A DNA stretch of 64,000 nt, taken from positions 2,418,001 to 2,482,000 of the forward strand of contig NZ_CP071793.1 of the NCBI RefSeq assembly GCF_017498545.1, given 5' to 3'. The notes beneath the pieces were generated by a model that was not told the DNA's origin, searched no databases, and saw only the letters and a program-made list of their open reading frames with translations. Position numbers and translations under genes: made by a program. Positions within the stretch are counted from its first letter, which is position 1, and each line of letters opens with the position of its first letter. The DNA is from Sulfidibacter corallicola (lineage in GTDB: Bacteria; Acidobacteriota; Holophagae; Acanthopleuribacterales; Acanthopleuribacteraceae). Positions 1-9,692 of this stretch are shown piece by piece.

Positions 1-3000
1 CGTTGGACGGCCAGAAAGGCCGCCGCCAGATCCGGATCGCGTTCGGCCATCACCACGACCGGAACTTCCGGGCCGACGCCACGCGAGGCCAAGACTTCGG
101 TCAAACGGGCCACTTCGGCGTCCAGCTCGGCATAGGTCCAACGGCGGTCGCCGTACACGATGGCCGTGGCTTCGGGTCGTTGCCGAACCCACCCGGCAAA
201 GCGACTTTCCACCTCGTAGGGCGCGCCCCAATCGCGAGGCCGGGGATTGCCGTCGGCCATGACCGCGTCCCGTTCCCAGTCCGGCAGCATCGGCAGTCGC
301 GAGACCGCTTCCTCCGGCCGTTCCACCATCGCGGACCACAACCGAGACAGGTGTTCCCCCAGCCGTGCCACCGTTTCTTCGTCGAACAGGTCCCGGTTGT
401 ACTCGATCGCGCCGAAGAGCCCGTCGGGGCCCTCCTCCATCGCCAGGGTCATATCGAACTTGCTGACGACGACCTCGCGCGCCTGGTTCACCACCTCCAA
501 ATCCGGATGTTCCAACTCGGGTTCCGTGAAATTCTGGAGCACGAACATGACCTGGAAAATCGGCGCATAGCTCAAGTCGCGTCGCGGCTGAAGCGCCTCC
601 ACCAATTCCTCGAAAGCCAGGTCGGCATGCGCGTAACCCTCCAAACAGGCGTGGCGCACGCTCGCCAGCGTGGTTGCCAGATCGCCGCGCGCTTCCGGCT
701 GCAACCGCAGGGGCAGCGTATTGGCGAAGAACCCGATCAATTGTTCCTGCTCCGCCGAAGTCCGGTTGGCGACAGGTGTGCCGATCACCAGGTCGCGACG
801 GCCGCTCCAACGGGCCAAGACCTCGGCGAAGCCCGCGAGCAACACCATGAACAGGGTACAATCGTGGGCCACGGCCAGACCGTTCAGGCCCGAGGTGAGC
901 TCGGCCGAGAGCGCGAACCGGTGCATGGCCCCGCGCGTGGAGGATCGCGTGGGACGCGGCCGATCGGTCGGCAGTTCCAACAACGGCGGCGCGCCATCCA
1001 AATGGGCGCGCCAATAGTCGAGTAGCGCGCGTCGGCGATCTTCGTCCATGCGCCGCGCCTGCCAGGCGACCACATCGGCGAATTGCACGGGCAGCGGCGG
1101 GAGGTCCACCGGTTCACCGCCGGCGAACGCCGGATACAGCGCGGACAGTTCGCGCAACAACAATCCTTGGGACCAGCCGTCTCCCGCGATGTGATGGAGC
1201 ATCAGTACCAAAACGTGGTCGGTCCGGCTGAGACACAACAGCTCGACGCGGAGCGGGCAATCGCGAGCCGGATCGAAGGGCGCGGCCGTCCGGGCGTTCA
1301 CCCAATCCCGAACGAACGCCTCACCGCGCGCGGACTCGTCCTCGGAAACCGCGACTTCCACCAGCGGCATGGGGTGCTCCGTCAACAATCGCGCGCGGGG
1401 CTCGCCGTCGACGTCCTCGATCGTCGTGCGCAGCACTTCGTGGCGTTCGGCAATGGCGCTCGCGGCCCGGCGCAGGGCATCCCGATCCAGAGACCCTCGC
1501 AGGCGCAGGACGACCGGCATGTTGTAGGCGGCGTTGGGACCTTCCAACCGGCTCAGGAACCACAACCGCTTCTGATTGCCCGACAGCGGGATTTCCTCGT
1601 AACCCCTGGGCGTGATGCGGGCGGCCACGGCCGCGTCGCCGTCCTCATCCAAATGCAGGGTGGCGACACGCTCGGCCAGGTCGCACAAACGCGGTGCCTC
1701 GAACAGCCAACGCAGCGGCATCTCGATCCCGAGCCGGTGGCGAAGTGCGGCCACCACGCGGGTCGCGGTCAGGGAATGGCCGCCCAGCCGGAAAAAGTGA
1801 TCGCCGCGACCCACTTCGGCCACGCCCAGAAAGGCGCACCATATCTCGGCGAGACACCGCTCGAGCGGCGAGGCCGGCGGTTCGATGACCGACGCGGCGG
1901 TTCCCATCTTCGGCAAGGGCCGGCGCCCCAATGCCGCTCGATGCACCTTTCCGTTGGGTGTCAGTGGAAAGTCATCCAATACTTCGAAATGTTCCGGCAC
2001 CGCTTGGGGCGGTAGTTTTTTCTCCAACCAGGCCCGTACCTCGTCCAGGTCCGGCGTGCGATGCTCCCGGCCGACGAGGTAGGCCACCAACACTTTGTCA
2101 CCCCGGCCCCTCCCCGGCCCACCGTCACCGGCCGGGTCGCGGGCCAACACCGCCGCCGCGGCCACGTCCGAATGGCTCACCAACAGTGCTTCCACCCCGC
2201 GCAGTTCGACCCGTACACCGCGGATTTTCACCTGGTTGTCGATCCGGCCGAGGAACTCGAGAACCAAATCGCCGTCGCGACTCTCCACGATCCGCACCAG
2301 GTCTCCACTCCGGTACATCCGTGCGCCCGGATCCACGGCGAAGGGATCCGGCACGAACGCCGTGGCGGTGCGTGACGGCCGACCCAGATAACCCCGAGCC
2401 ACCTGAGCACCGCCGATGAACAACTCGCCCACCGTGCCGACCGGTACCGGCCGCAAGGCCCGGTCGACAACGTAGACCGTACTTCCCGCCAGCGCCCGAC
2501 CAATGGGCACCGTCGTGCCCAAGGATTCGGCCTCACCCACGGCCAGTTCGTACATCGTGCAGTCGATCACGGCCTCGGTGGGGCCGTACTCGTTGACGAC
2601 GCGCGTTTCCGGTAACCGGTGCTGCCAGTCGGCGGCCAGCGAGGCGGTCAACGCCTCACCACTCGACACCAGGGCCATGATCCGCGCCCGAACCGCCCTC
2701 GGCCCCAGGAGCCCCGACAGGGATTCCAGGTGGGCGGGTGTCAAGTGAACCAAACCGAAGGACCGCTCTTCCAAGAAGGTCGCCACCAGGGAATCCAGCT
2801 CCCGCCCCTCGGGAACCAGGGTGATGCACCCCCCCGCCGTCAGGGGCGCCAACAGGGGATGCAGGGTGGCGTCGAAGCCGATGGCCCCCTGAACCAGGGC
2901 GCCACGATCGACCGCATAGGTGGCGCGCGAATGCACCAGGAAGTTGGCCAATCCCGCGCGCGTCACCGCCACGCCCTTGGGCCGCCCGGTCGACCCGGAG

Positions 3001-6000
3001 GTATACATCAGGTAGGCCATCTGATCCGGCAACAAGGAGATCTCGGGACAGGCCATAGACCCCTCGGACGTGTCCGGACTCATCAGCAATTGGGGATCGA
3101 ACAGGTTTTGAGGGTCGTCCTTCGCGATCACCAGTGCGGCACCGCCGTCCTCGACCAAAAAGCGCAGGTGATCCGCACCCAAGCTCGATCCCAACGGCAA
3201 AAAGGCGCCGCCCGCCTTCCAAACCGCCAGAATCGCGGCGATCAGGTCCGGCTCGCGCTCCAGGTACAGGCCGACCACCGATTCAGGGCCGATCCCGCTC
3301 CGGTGAAGCCGCGCAGCCAGGGTCGACGAGCGTTGGTCCAGCTCGGCGTAAGACCAACGAACCGAACCGGCCGAGACCGCGGGTCCGTTCGGGTTTCGAG
3401 CGACCTGCTCCCGAAAGGAAGCCAGCACATCCGGGGTCCGGGTCCCGTCGGCGAATGGCTCGGGAACCGACGCCGTACGCGGCGTGAGCGGGTTCAGCCG
3501 AGATTGCATCCGAACCCACTCCTCGTCGTTCACCAACGGCAGGGCGAAGGGATCGGCATCGGGTCGTGCCGCCATCGCTTCCGCGATCCGTTGAAAATGG
3601 CGCAACAACCGCAGCATGCTCGATTCGGCGAACAGCTCGCGATCGTACTCCAGAACCCCGGCGATGCCGTCATCGGTTCGCGTCAACGAGAGATGTAAAT
3701 CGAATTTGGCGACTTCGGCCGGCTGTTGGACCGAAGTCAACCGAAGCCCGGTCCAATTGTGCTCGCGCGCAGGTATGTTGCGCCATACGAGCATCACCTG
3801 AAAGAGGGGCGCCTGAGCGGGATCGCGGTCGGGATCCAACCATTCGACAAGGCGTTCGAACGGCAGGTCGCGATGGTCGTAGGCCGCCAGGCAGGTGCGG
3901 CGCACACGTTCCAGAAGTGAAGAGATACTGTCTCCGGATTCGAAGCGGATCCGTAAAGCCAGCGTATTGACAAAAAATCCGACGAGCGATTCCAGCTCCG
4001 ATCGATCGCGATTGGCCTCGGGCGTGCCGATCACCAAATCGCGACACCCACTGGTCCGCGCCAGAACCAGGGCGAATCCGGTGAGAAGGGTCATGAACAT
4101 GGTGGCCCCCTGGGCGGCGGCCAACGTTTCCAGCGCTGCACTGGTTTTGGCGTCCAGGAAGAAGGGACATGTCCCGGCCGGATAGGAACGGCGCGGCGGC
4201 GTCGCGAAGTCCCGTGGCAGCTCGAGGAAGGGCGGCGCATCGGCCAGCGCCCCACGCCAATAATCGAATTGTTCGGCGAGCACCGCATCGGCGAGGTGGC
4301 GGCGCTGCCACAACGCGTAATCCGCGTATTGAAGACCCAACTCCGGCAAGGGGTCGGGTTTTTCTTCACGGAACGCCAAGTACAACTCGCGCAATTCGGC
4401 CGCCAGCACTTCCAACGACCAACCGTCGGAGACGACGTGGTGCAGCACCAACGCCATCAAGTGACGTCGCACTCCGAGACGAACCAGCACGACGCGCAAC
4501 AGGTGGTCGCAGGCCAGGTCGAAGGGACGCGCCAAGACTTCGCGCGCCAGCCGAAGCGCTTCCTCGTCGCGTCGCGCCTCGGCGATCGCATCGATGGTCA
4601 TCAAGGTCACCGGATCGTAACCTTCGGGATCGATCGCCTGGTAGGGTTCTCCGGCTTCGTCGTCCTCGCGGAAGCGCGTCCGCAACGACGCGTGCCGCTC
4701 CGTCAGCGCCAGCCAGGCGCGCCGCAGGGCGTCTACGTCCAGTTTGCCGTCCAACCAGAGCAAGACCGGCATGTGGTAGCGCGAAGAGGGTGACTCCAGG
4801 CGCTCCAGGAACCAGAGACGTTGTTGGGAAAACGAGAGCGGAATCCGTGCGGGCAGGGGTTCTCGCCCCAGGGCCGGCAGGGACGCCCGCTCCGCCGGTC
4901 GCGCCGCGTCGATCCGGCACGCCAGATCTCCCAGGCGCGATGCCTCGAACACCACCTGCAGGGGTAACCGAACCCCGAAAAAGCCACGCACCCGCGCCAG
5001 GACCCGCGTCGCCAACAGCGAATGGCCGCCCAGCTCGAAAAATTCCGAATCGCCGTGGACCATGTCGACGCCGAGCACCTCACGCCAGATCCCGGCCAGG
5101 ATTTCCTCCGTCGGGGACGCGTGGGGCCGCAAAGGCGCCGTCTCCGAAGGGGGCACGGGCTCCGGCAGGGCCCGCCGGTCGACCTTGCCGCTCGGCGTCA
5201 CCGGCAAGCGGTCCAACATCACGAACAGGGCGGGCACCATGTGTTCCGGCATCGCGGCAGCCAACCGTTTGCGGATCTCCGCGACCCCAAGCCCATCCGC
5301 CACGACATAGGCCACCAGCCGCTTTTCGGCGCTCTCGCCATGAACCGCGACCACCGCTTCGCCGACCCCGTCGAGCCGATTCAGCGCCGCCTCGACCTCG
5401 CCCAACTCGATGCGGAACCCACGCACCTTGACCTGTTGATCGAGCCGGCCCAGGAATTCGAAGCTTCCGTCGGGCAGCAACCGCGCCTGGTCGCCGGTTC
5501 GGTACATGCGCGCACCGGGTCGATCGTCGTAGGGGTCGGGCAAAAATCGTTGGGCCGTCAGCGCGCCGCGATGCAAATACCCGCGCGCCACGCCGAGCCC
5601 GCCGACGAACAGCTCACCCGGCACGCCCACCGGCAGCAGCCGCTGGGCTTCGTCCAGGAGATAGAGCCGCGTGGTGGGAATCGGGCCGCCGATGTTGCCG
5701 GCGTTGCGGGTGATGTCCTCGGTGGAAACCTGGCGGAAGGATGCGTGCACGGTGATTTCGGTGATGCCGTACATGTTGACGAGAACGACCGCGGGGAAGC
5801 GCTCGTGGAACGGGCGCAGCAGGGCCGGCTGCAGGGCCTCCCCACCGAACACCAGGTACCGCAGGGCGCAGTCGTCGTCCAGGGCCGCACACTCGCGAAT
5901 GAACTGGTAGAACGCGGTCGGGATCTGGCTGAGCACGGTCACCCGCTCGCGCCAGACCAATGCCGCGAAGGCCGCGGTGTCGCGCGCGACATGGCGCGGC

Positions 6001-9000
6001 ACCACCACCACGCGCCCGCCGTAGAACAGGGCGCCGTACATCTCCCAGACCGAGAAATCGAAACAGTAGGAGTGGAACAGGCTCCACACGTCGTCCGGCC
6101 CGAAGGCAAAGGGAAGCTTGTCGTTACACATCAAGCGAACCACCTGGCGGTGTTCGACGAGACAGCCCTTGGGTCTCCCGGTGGAGCCGGAGGTGTAGAT
6201 GCAATAGGCCAGGTTGTGGGGGTCGACCGTGACGTGCGGCGCACTGTCGAACTGGGCCTCGATGTGCGGGGCGTCGCGGTCCAACAGCAACCGGAGCATC
6301 TCGCGGTCGGTGGCCAAGTTGGCCTCCGCGTTGGTGACCAGATGGCGCACGCCCGAGTCGGCCAACATCGCGGTCAGCCGTTCTTCGGGATAATCGGGAT
6401 CGAGGTTGAGGTAGGCACCGCCGGCCTTGAGCACGGCCAGCATGGTCACCACCATCTCGATCGAACGCTCCAGGCACACGGCCACCAAGGTGTCCGGGCC
6501 GACACCCATCTCGCGCAGGACATGGGCGATCCGGTTGGCGCGGCGGTCCAGCGTGGCATAGGTCAGGTGCCGGTCGTCACAACTCAGGGCGATGCGTTCC
6601 GGCGTCCGCGCCACCTGGGATGCGAACAACCCGTGAATCGTGGCGCCGGAATCGAAGGCGGCTTCGGTCCGGTTCCAGGTCTGCGCTTGCCGCAACCGCT
6701 CGGCCTCGTCCAGCAAGGGCACCCGATCCACCAGGGCACTCGGCCGGGCCACCATCTCCCCCAGCAGGCGTTGGAAGTGACCCACCATTTGGGCCATCGT
6801 AAAGCTGTAGAAATATTCGCGGTTGAAGACCCAAAAGCCCTCGTAGCCGCCATCGCGATCGGCCTTCAACAACAGGTTCACGTCGTATTTGCCCAGACCG
6901 TAATTGGTCTCGTGAACCTGAAGCGTCCCACCACCCAAGGCGTATTCCGGCCAGGGATCCTCTTCCACCTGAAAGAGCACGTCGAACAGGGCCGTGCGGC
7001 TCATATCCTTTTCCGGGTTCAGGCGCGTCACCAGCAGGTCGAACGGCATCGCGCCATGGGCCCGAGCGCCGCGTTCGACCGCATCCACCTGACCCAGCAG
7101 GTCACCGAACGCGGTCGATTCGTCCAAGAAGAGGCGTAATACCAACAAGTTGGCCAGCGGCGCGATCATCCGGGCGCCGTTCCGGGCGCGTTGGTCATCC
7201 AGGGTCCCGACGACGATCTCGCGATGCCCCGCATAGCGCCGCAACAGCGCCGAAAAGGCCGTCAGCAACGCCGCGAACGGCGTGGTGCCACGGCCCTTCG
7301 CCCACTCGCGAAGGCGCACCGCCATTTCGGGCTCGATGCGGAACCGCTCGCGGGCCTCGCCATAAACATGGACCCCCGCGCGCGGCCCCACCGTGGGCAG
7401 GACCAGCGGTTGCAAGCTGCCGTGGAGACGGTGACGCCAGTAGAACATCTGGCTCTCGAGAACCTCGTCGCCATAGGCGCGCTGGTGGGCGGCGAATTGG
7501 CGATAGTCCATCTCCAGAACGGATGGAAGCGCGCCGAGACCGTCGCGGTAGGCGAGCGTCCATTCATCCAGCAGAAGCGCCAGGGAACGGCGATCGACGG
7601 CGATGTGGTGCGCGGCCAGCGCCAGCACGGCCATTTGCGGTGCCCCGGTATCGGCGTCCGAAGAGGCGGGATCGACGACCGTCACCACGAAACCCCGCAC
7701 CAGCGGCGCGGACTCCAGCTCGAAAGTGCGCCGCGTCGCGGCCAGCGCCTCGGCCAACAGTTCCTCGGCAGAGGGTTCACCCGCCAGCGCGATCGATTCG
7801 AAGTCGACCTCGGCCCCTTCGACCGGCACCTGGCCGCGCTTGTCGCTTGGGAATCGGGTGCGCAGGCCCTCGTGACGGTCGACCACGCCCTGGAGGGCCG
7901 CACCCAGTCGGGCCACATCCAGCCCCGACCCGCGCGGGTCGTCGCTTCGCCACAGGGCCAGCAACGGCACGTTGTGGTACGTGGGATGTCCCACGTAGAC
8001 GTTGCCGGTCTCGAAGGCATCGATAAACCACAGGCGTTCCTGGTGATACGACAGCGGCGCCAAACCTTCCTCGCGATCGTTCCCCGCTTCCGGCGAAAAG
8101 GGCGGTACCGCGACCTCACCGGACAGGACCAATTCGGAGAGCGCCGTTCGAGGCGACGCCACCACGGCCGAGGCCAGACGTGTCAGCCTTTCGACCAGGC
8201 GTACGATGGTTTCCTCATGGAACAGATCTTCGCGGTAACACACGAAGCCCCGCACCCCGGTCTCGCTCTCGCGAAAGTAGATGTCCAAATCGGTGCGGGC
8301 GCCCAGACCGCTGACGCGATCGCCCTCGAACGGCGTCACTTCCGCCGAGCCCAGCATCGGCTCGTCGCGTCCTTCGCGGGTGTGGGTCAGGATGGTGCGA
8401 AACAGCTCGCGATCGCTCCCCGACGCCACCGCTTCCACCACCTTCTCGAATGGCGCTTCGGCGTGGTCCTGAGCCTCGGCCACCACCTGTTGCACGTGAT
8501 CGACGAGGTCGCTGAAGGTGGTGTGCCACGAGAGCTTGGCCCGCAGGACCAGCGTATTGACGAAGAAACCGATCAACGGCGCGACCTCGGCACGGTCGCG
8601 ACCGGCGATGGGGGTACCGATCGCCAGGTCGCCGCGCCCGTCGTAGCGGTACAACAGCGCCGCGTAGAGTGCCACCAGGGTCGCGTAGCGCGTGACGCGT
8701 CGTTCCCGCGCCAACGCGTCGAGGCCCTCGAAGGTCGCGTCGCTCAGGGAAAACGGCACCACCCGGCCGCGTTGACGGCTGCTGGCGGGCCGTTCGAAAT
8801 CGTAGGGAAGGGCCAAGTCGGGCCGCGAGCCGGCCAGGGCCCGGCGCCACCAGTGCAGGTGCGGCTCCAGACGATCGGACGTCAGATGATCCACCTGCCA
8901 ACGCGCGTAATCGGCATACTGAATCGGCAAGGGCGGCAGCGGTGAGGAAGCCCCAGCCGCGTAGGCGTCGTACAGCGCGTTCAATTCCTTGACGAACACG

Positions 9001-9677
9001 TCGACGGACCAGTGGTCGGCCACGATGTGGTGCATGTTCAGCAGCAGTACGCGATGGTCGGGGGCCAGAACCGCCAGCACCGCGCGAAACAGCGGGCCCT
9101 TCGCCAGGTCGAACCTGTGCAACGCTTCGTTTTGTGCCAAGCGCTGGGTCTCGTGTTCGGCCGAGGCCGGCTCGCGATCGCGCAGATCGATGCGATGCAG
9201 GACGTCACTCGGTGGCGGCGCCACGCGCTGTACCGGCCTGCCGTCCACCTCGACGAATCGGGTGCGCAACACCGCGTGTCGCGCCACGATGGCGGCCACC
9301 GCCCGCGCCAGGGCCTCTTCGTCCAGCGGGCCGCGCAAACGCAAGGCGCCGGTGATGTTGTAGGCCGCGCCGGATTCGCTGAGCCGACTCACGAACCAAA
9401 GCCGCGCCTGCGCGAAAGAGAGCGGGGCCCGATCCGCATCCGGTCGCGCCTCGATCGTCTCCCGCGCGGCGCGGAGCCGGCCCAGGTGCGCCACAAGGGC
9501 CGGCTTCACCGAACGCAACAGCTCCTTGAGTCGGGCATCCAGGGCTCCCTTGGGTGCACGCAGGCGCAATTGATCGCCTTCCAGCGAGACATGCACGTCG
9601 CGGCGACGCAACATCGCCAGAACCTGATCGAGATCGGCCGGTTCCGAGGGCTTCGGAGTGGTATCGTGCGGGCTCAT
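1..9677 (-). CDS. NRPS, C-terminus beyond left edge (docking-C-C*-A-T-C-A-T-C-A...)
   Basis: Non-ribosomal peptide synthetase that continues the chain from the upstream NRPS. The frame is open from ATG at 9677 to base 1 (at least 3225 residues) with no stop, so the 3' end is missing. I checked the frame at 7619, 6119, 1202 and 59; it is continuous. Residues about 15-55 (RRRDVHVSLEGDQLRLRAPKG) resemble TubC-type beta-hairpin docking domains. Then: C (HHIVADH near 216), a second C-like domain (HHIAVDR near 690), A (DFSVW; code D-F-W-S-V-G-M-V-H, threonine-like), T (GGHS near 1552), C (HHVVSDG), A (code D-A-H-H-V-S-E-I-D, substrate not recognised; A2 motif reads LPLGSS instead of PLDP), T (GGHS near 2635), C (HHIAGDG near 2830), and an A domain cut by the edge. 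The ATG overlaps the upstream stop (ATGA), with GAGGAA 8 nt upstream, so translation is probably coupled. No epimerase or thioesterase is visible. Confidence 0.93.
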   Translation of the reverse strand, partial: MSPHDTTPKPSEPADLDQVLAMLRRRDVHVSLEGDQLRLRAPKGALDARLKELLRSVKPALVAHLGRLRAARETIEARPDADRAPLSFAQARLWFVSRLSESGAAYNITGALRLRGPLDEEALARAVAAIVARHAVLRTRFVEVDGRPVQRVAPPPSDVLHRIDLRDREPASAEHETQRLAQNEALHRFDLAKGPLFRAVLAVLAPDHRVLLLNMHHIVADHWSVDVFVKELNALYDAYAAGASSPLPPLPIQYADYARWQVDHLTSDRLEPHLHWWRRALAGSRPDLALPYDFERPASSRQRGRVVPFSLSDATFEGLDALARERRVTRYATLVALYAALLYRYDGRGDLAIGTPIAGRDRAEVAPLIGFFVNTLVLRAKLSWHTTFSDLVDHVQQVVAEAQDHAEAPFEKVVEAVASGSDRELFRTILTHTREGRDEPMLGSAEVTPFEGDRVSGLGARTDLDIYFRESETGVRGFVCYREDLFHEETIVRLVERLTRLASAVVASPRTALSELVLSGEVAVPPFSPEAGNDREEGLAPLSYHQERLWFIDAFETGNVYVGHPTYHNVPLLALWRSDDPRGSGLDVARLGAALQGVVDRHEGLRTRFPSDKRGQVPVEGAEVDFESIALAGEPSAEELLAEALAATRRTFELESAPLVRGFVVTVVDPASSDADTGAPQMAVLALAAHHIAVDRRSLALLLDEWTLAYRDGLGALPSVLEMDYRQFAAHQRAYGDEVLESQMFYWRHRLHGSLQPLVLPTVGPRAGVHVYGEARERFRIEPEMAVRLREWAKGRGTTPFAALLTAFSALLRRYAGHREIVVGTLDDQRARNGARMIAPLANLLVLRLFLDESTAFGDLLGQVDAVERGARAHGAMPFDLLVTRLNPEKDMSRTALFDVLFQVEEDPWPEYALGGGTLQVHETNYGLGKYDVNLLLKADRDGGYEGFWVFNREYFYSFTMAQMVGHFQRLLGEMVARPSALVDRVPLLDEAERLRQAQTWNRTEAAFDSGATIHGLFASQVARTPERIALSCDDRHLTYATLDRRANRIAHVLREMGVGPDTLVAVCLERSIEMVVTMLAVLKAGGAYLNLDPDYPEERLTAMLADSGVRHLVTNAEANLATDREMLRLLLDRDAPHIEAQFDSAPHVTVDPHNLAYCIYTSGSTGRPKGCLVEHRQVVRLMCNDKLPFAFGPDDVWSLFHSYCFDFSVWEMYGALFYGGRVVVVPRHVARDTAAFAALVWRERVTVLSQIPTAFYQFIRECAALDDDCALRYLVFGGEALQPALLRPFHERFPAVVLVNMYGITEITVHASFRQVSTEDITRNAGNIGGPIPTTRLYLLDEAQRLLPVGVPGELFVGGLGVARGYLHRGALTAQRFLPDPYDDRPGARMYRTGDQARLLPDGSFEFLGRLDQQVKVRGFRIELGEVEAALNRLDGVGEAVVAVHGESAEKRLVAYVVADGLGVAEIRKRLAAAMPEHMVPALFVMLDRLPVTPSGKVDRRALPEPVPPSETAPLRPHASPTEEILAGIWREVLGVDMVHGDSEFFELGGHSLLATRVLARVRGFFGVRLPLQVVFEASRLGDLACRIDAARPAERASLPALGREPLPARIPLSFSQQRLWFLERLESPSSRYHMPVLLWLDGKLDVDALRRAWLALTERHASLRTRFREDDEAGEPYQAIDPEGYDPVTLMTIDAIAEARRDEEALRLAREVLARPFDLACDHLLRVVLVRLGVRRHLMALVLHHVVSDGWSLEVLAAELRELYLAFREEKPDPLPELGLQYADYALWQRRHLADAVLAEQFDYWRGALADAPPFLELPRDFATPPRRSYPAGTCPFFLDAKTSAALETLAAAQGATMFMTLLTGFALVLARTSGCRDLVIGTPEANRDRSELESLVGFFVNTLALRIRFESGDSISSLLERVRRTCLAAYDHRDLPFERLVEWLDPDRDPAQAPLFQVMLVWRNIPAREHNWTGLRLTSVQQPAEVAKFDLHLSLTRTDDGIAGVLEYDRELFAESSMLRLLRHFQRIAEAMAARPDADPFALPLVNDEEWVRMQSRLNPLTPRTASVPEPFADGTRTPDVLASFREQVARNPNGPAVSAGSVRWSYAELDQRSSTLAARLHRSGIGPESVVGLYLEREPDLIAAILAVWKAGGAFLPLGSSLGADHLRFLVEDGGAALVIAKDDPQNLFDPQLLMSPDTSEGSMACPEISLLPDQMAYLMYTSGSTGRPKGVAVTRAGLANFLVHSRATYAVDRGALVQGAIGFDATLHPLLAPLTAGGCITLVPEGRELDSLVATFLEERSFGLVHLTPAHLESLSGLLGPRAVRARIMALVSSGEALTASLAADWQHRLPETRVVNEYGPTEAVIDCTMYELAVGEAESLGTTVPIGRALAGSTVYVVDRALRPVPVGTVGELFIGGAQVARGYLGRPSRTATAFVPDPFAVDPGARMYRSGDLVRIVESRDGDLVLEFLGRIDNQVKIRGVRVELRGVEALLVSHSDVAAAAVLARDPAGDGGPGRGRGDKVLVAYLVGREHRTPDLDEVRAWLEKKLPPQAVPEHFEVLDDFPLTPNGKVHRAALGRRPLPKMGTAASVIEPPASPLERCLAEIWCAFLGVAEVGRGDHFFRLGGHSLTATRVVAALRHRLGIEMPLRWLFEAPRLCDLAERVATLHLDEDGDAAVAARITPRGYEEIPLSGNQKRLWFLSRLEGPNAAYNMPVVLRLRGSLDRDALRRAASAIAERHEVLRTTIEDVDGEPRARLLTEHPMPLVEVAVSEDESARGEAFVRDWVNARTAAPFDPARDCPLRVELLCLSRTDHVLVLMLHHIAGDGWSQGLLLRELSALYPAFAGGEPVDLPPLPVQFADVVAWQARRMDEDRRRALLDYWRAHLDGAPPLLELPTDRPRPTRSSTRGAMHRFALSAELTSGLNGLAVAHDCTLFMVLLAGFAEVLARWSGRRDLVIGTPVANRTSAEQEQLIGFFANTLPLRLQPEARGDLATTLASVRHACLEGYAHADLAFEELVEALQPRRDLSYAPIFQVMFVLQNFTEPELEHPDLEVVNQAREVVVSKFDMTLAMEEGPDGLFGAIEYNRDLFDEETVARLGEHLSRLWSAMVERPEEAVSRLPMLPDWERDAVMADGNPRPRDWGAPYEVESRFAGWVRQRPEATAIVYGDRRWTYAELDAEVARLTEVLASRGVGPEVPVVVMAERDPDLAAAFLAVQ

Positions 9678-9692
9678 AACAGGAATTCCTCT
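9674..9692 (-). promoter_or_regulatory. ATGA stop/start overlap with upstream Shine-Dalgarno
   Basis: The TGA of the five-module NRPS (9676-9674) overlaps the ATG of the next NRPS (9677-9675) by the four bases ATGA. A GAGGAA stretch lies about 8 nt upstream, inside the last acidic codons. This fixes the start of the downstream gene and implies coupled translation of docking partners. Confidence 0.8.

Noticed and set aside
1..9677. Left region as a set of small genes or a decayed NRPS
   Set aside because: One frame is continuous at every point checked, with intact A, T and C motifs; no long ORF is closed only because the gene runs off the window.
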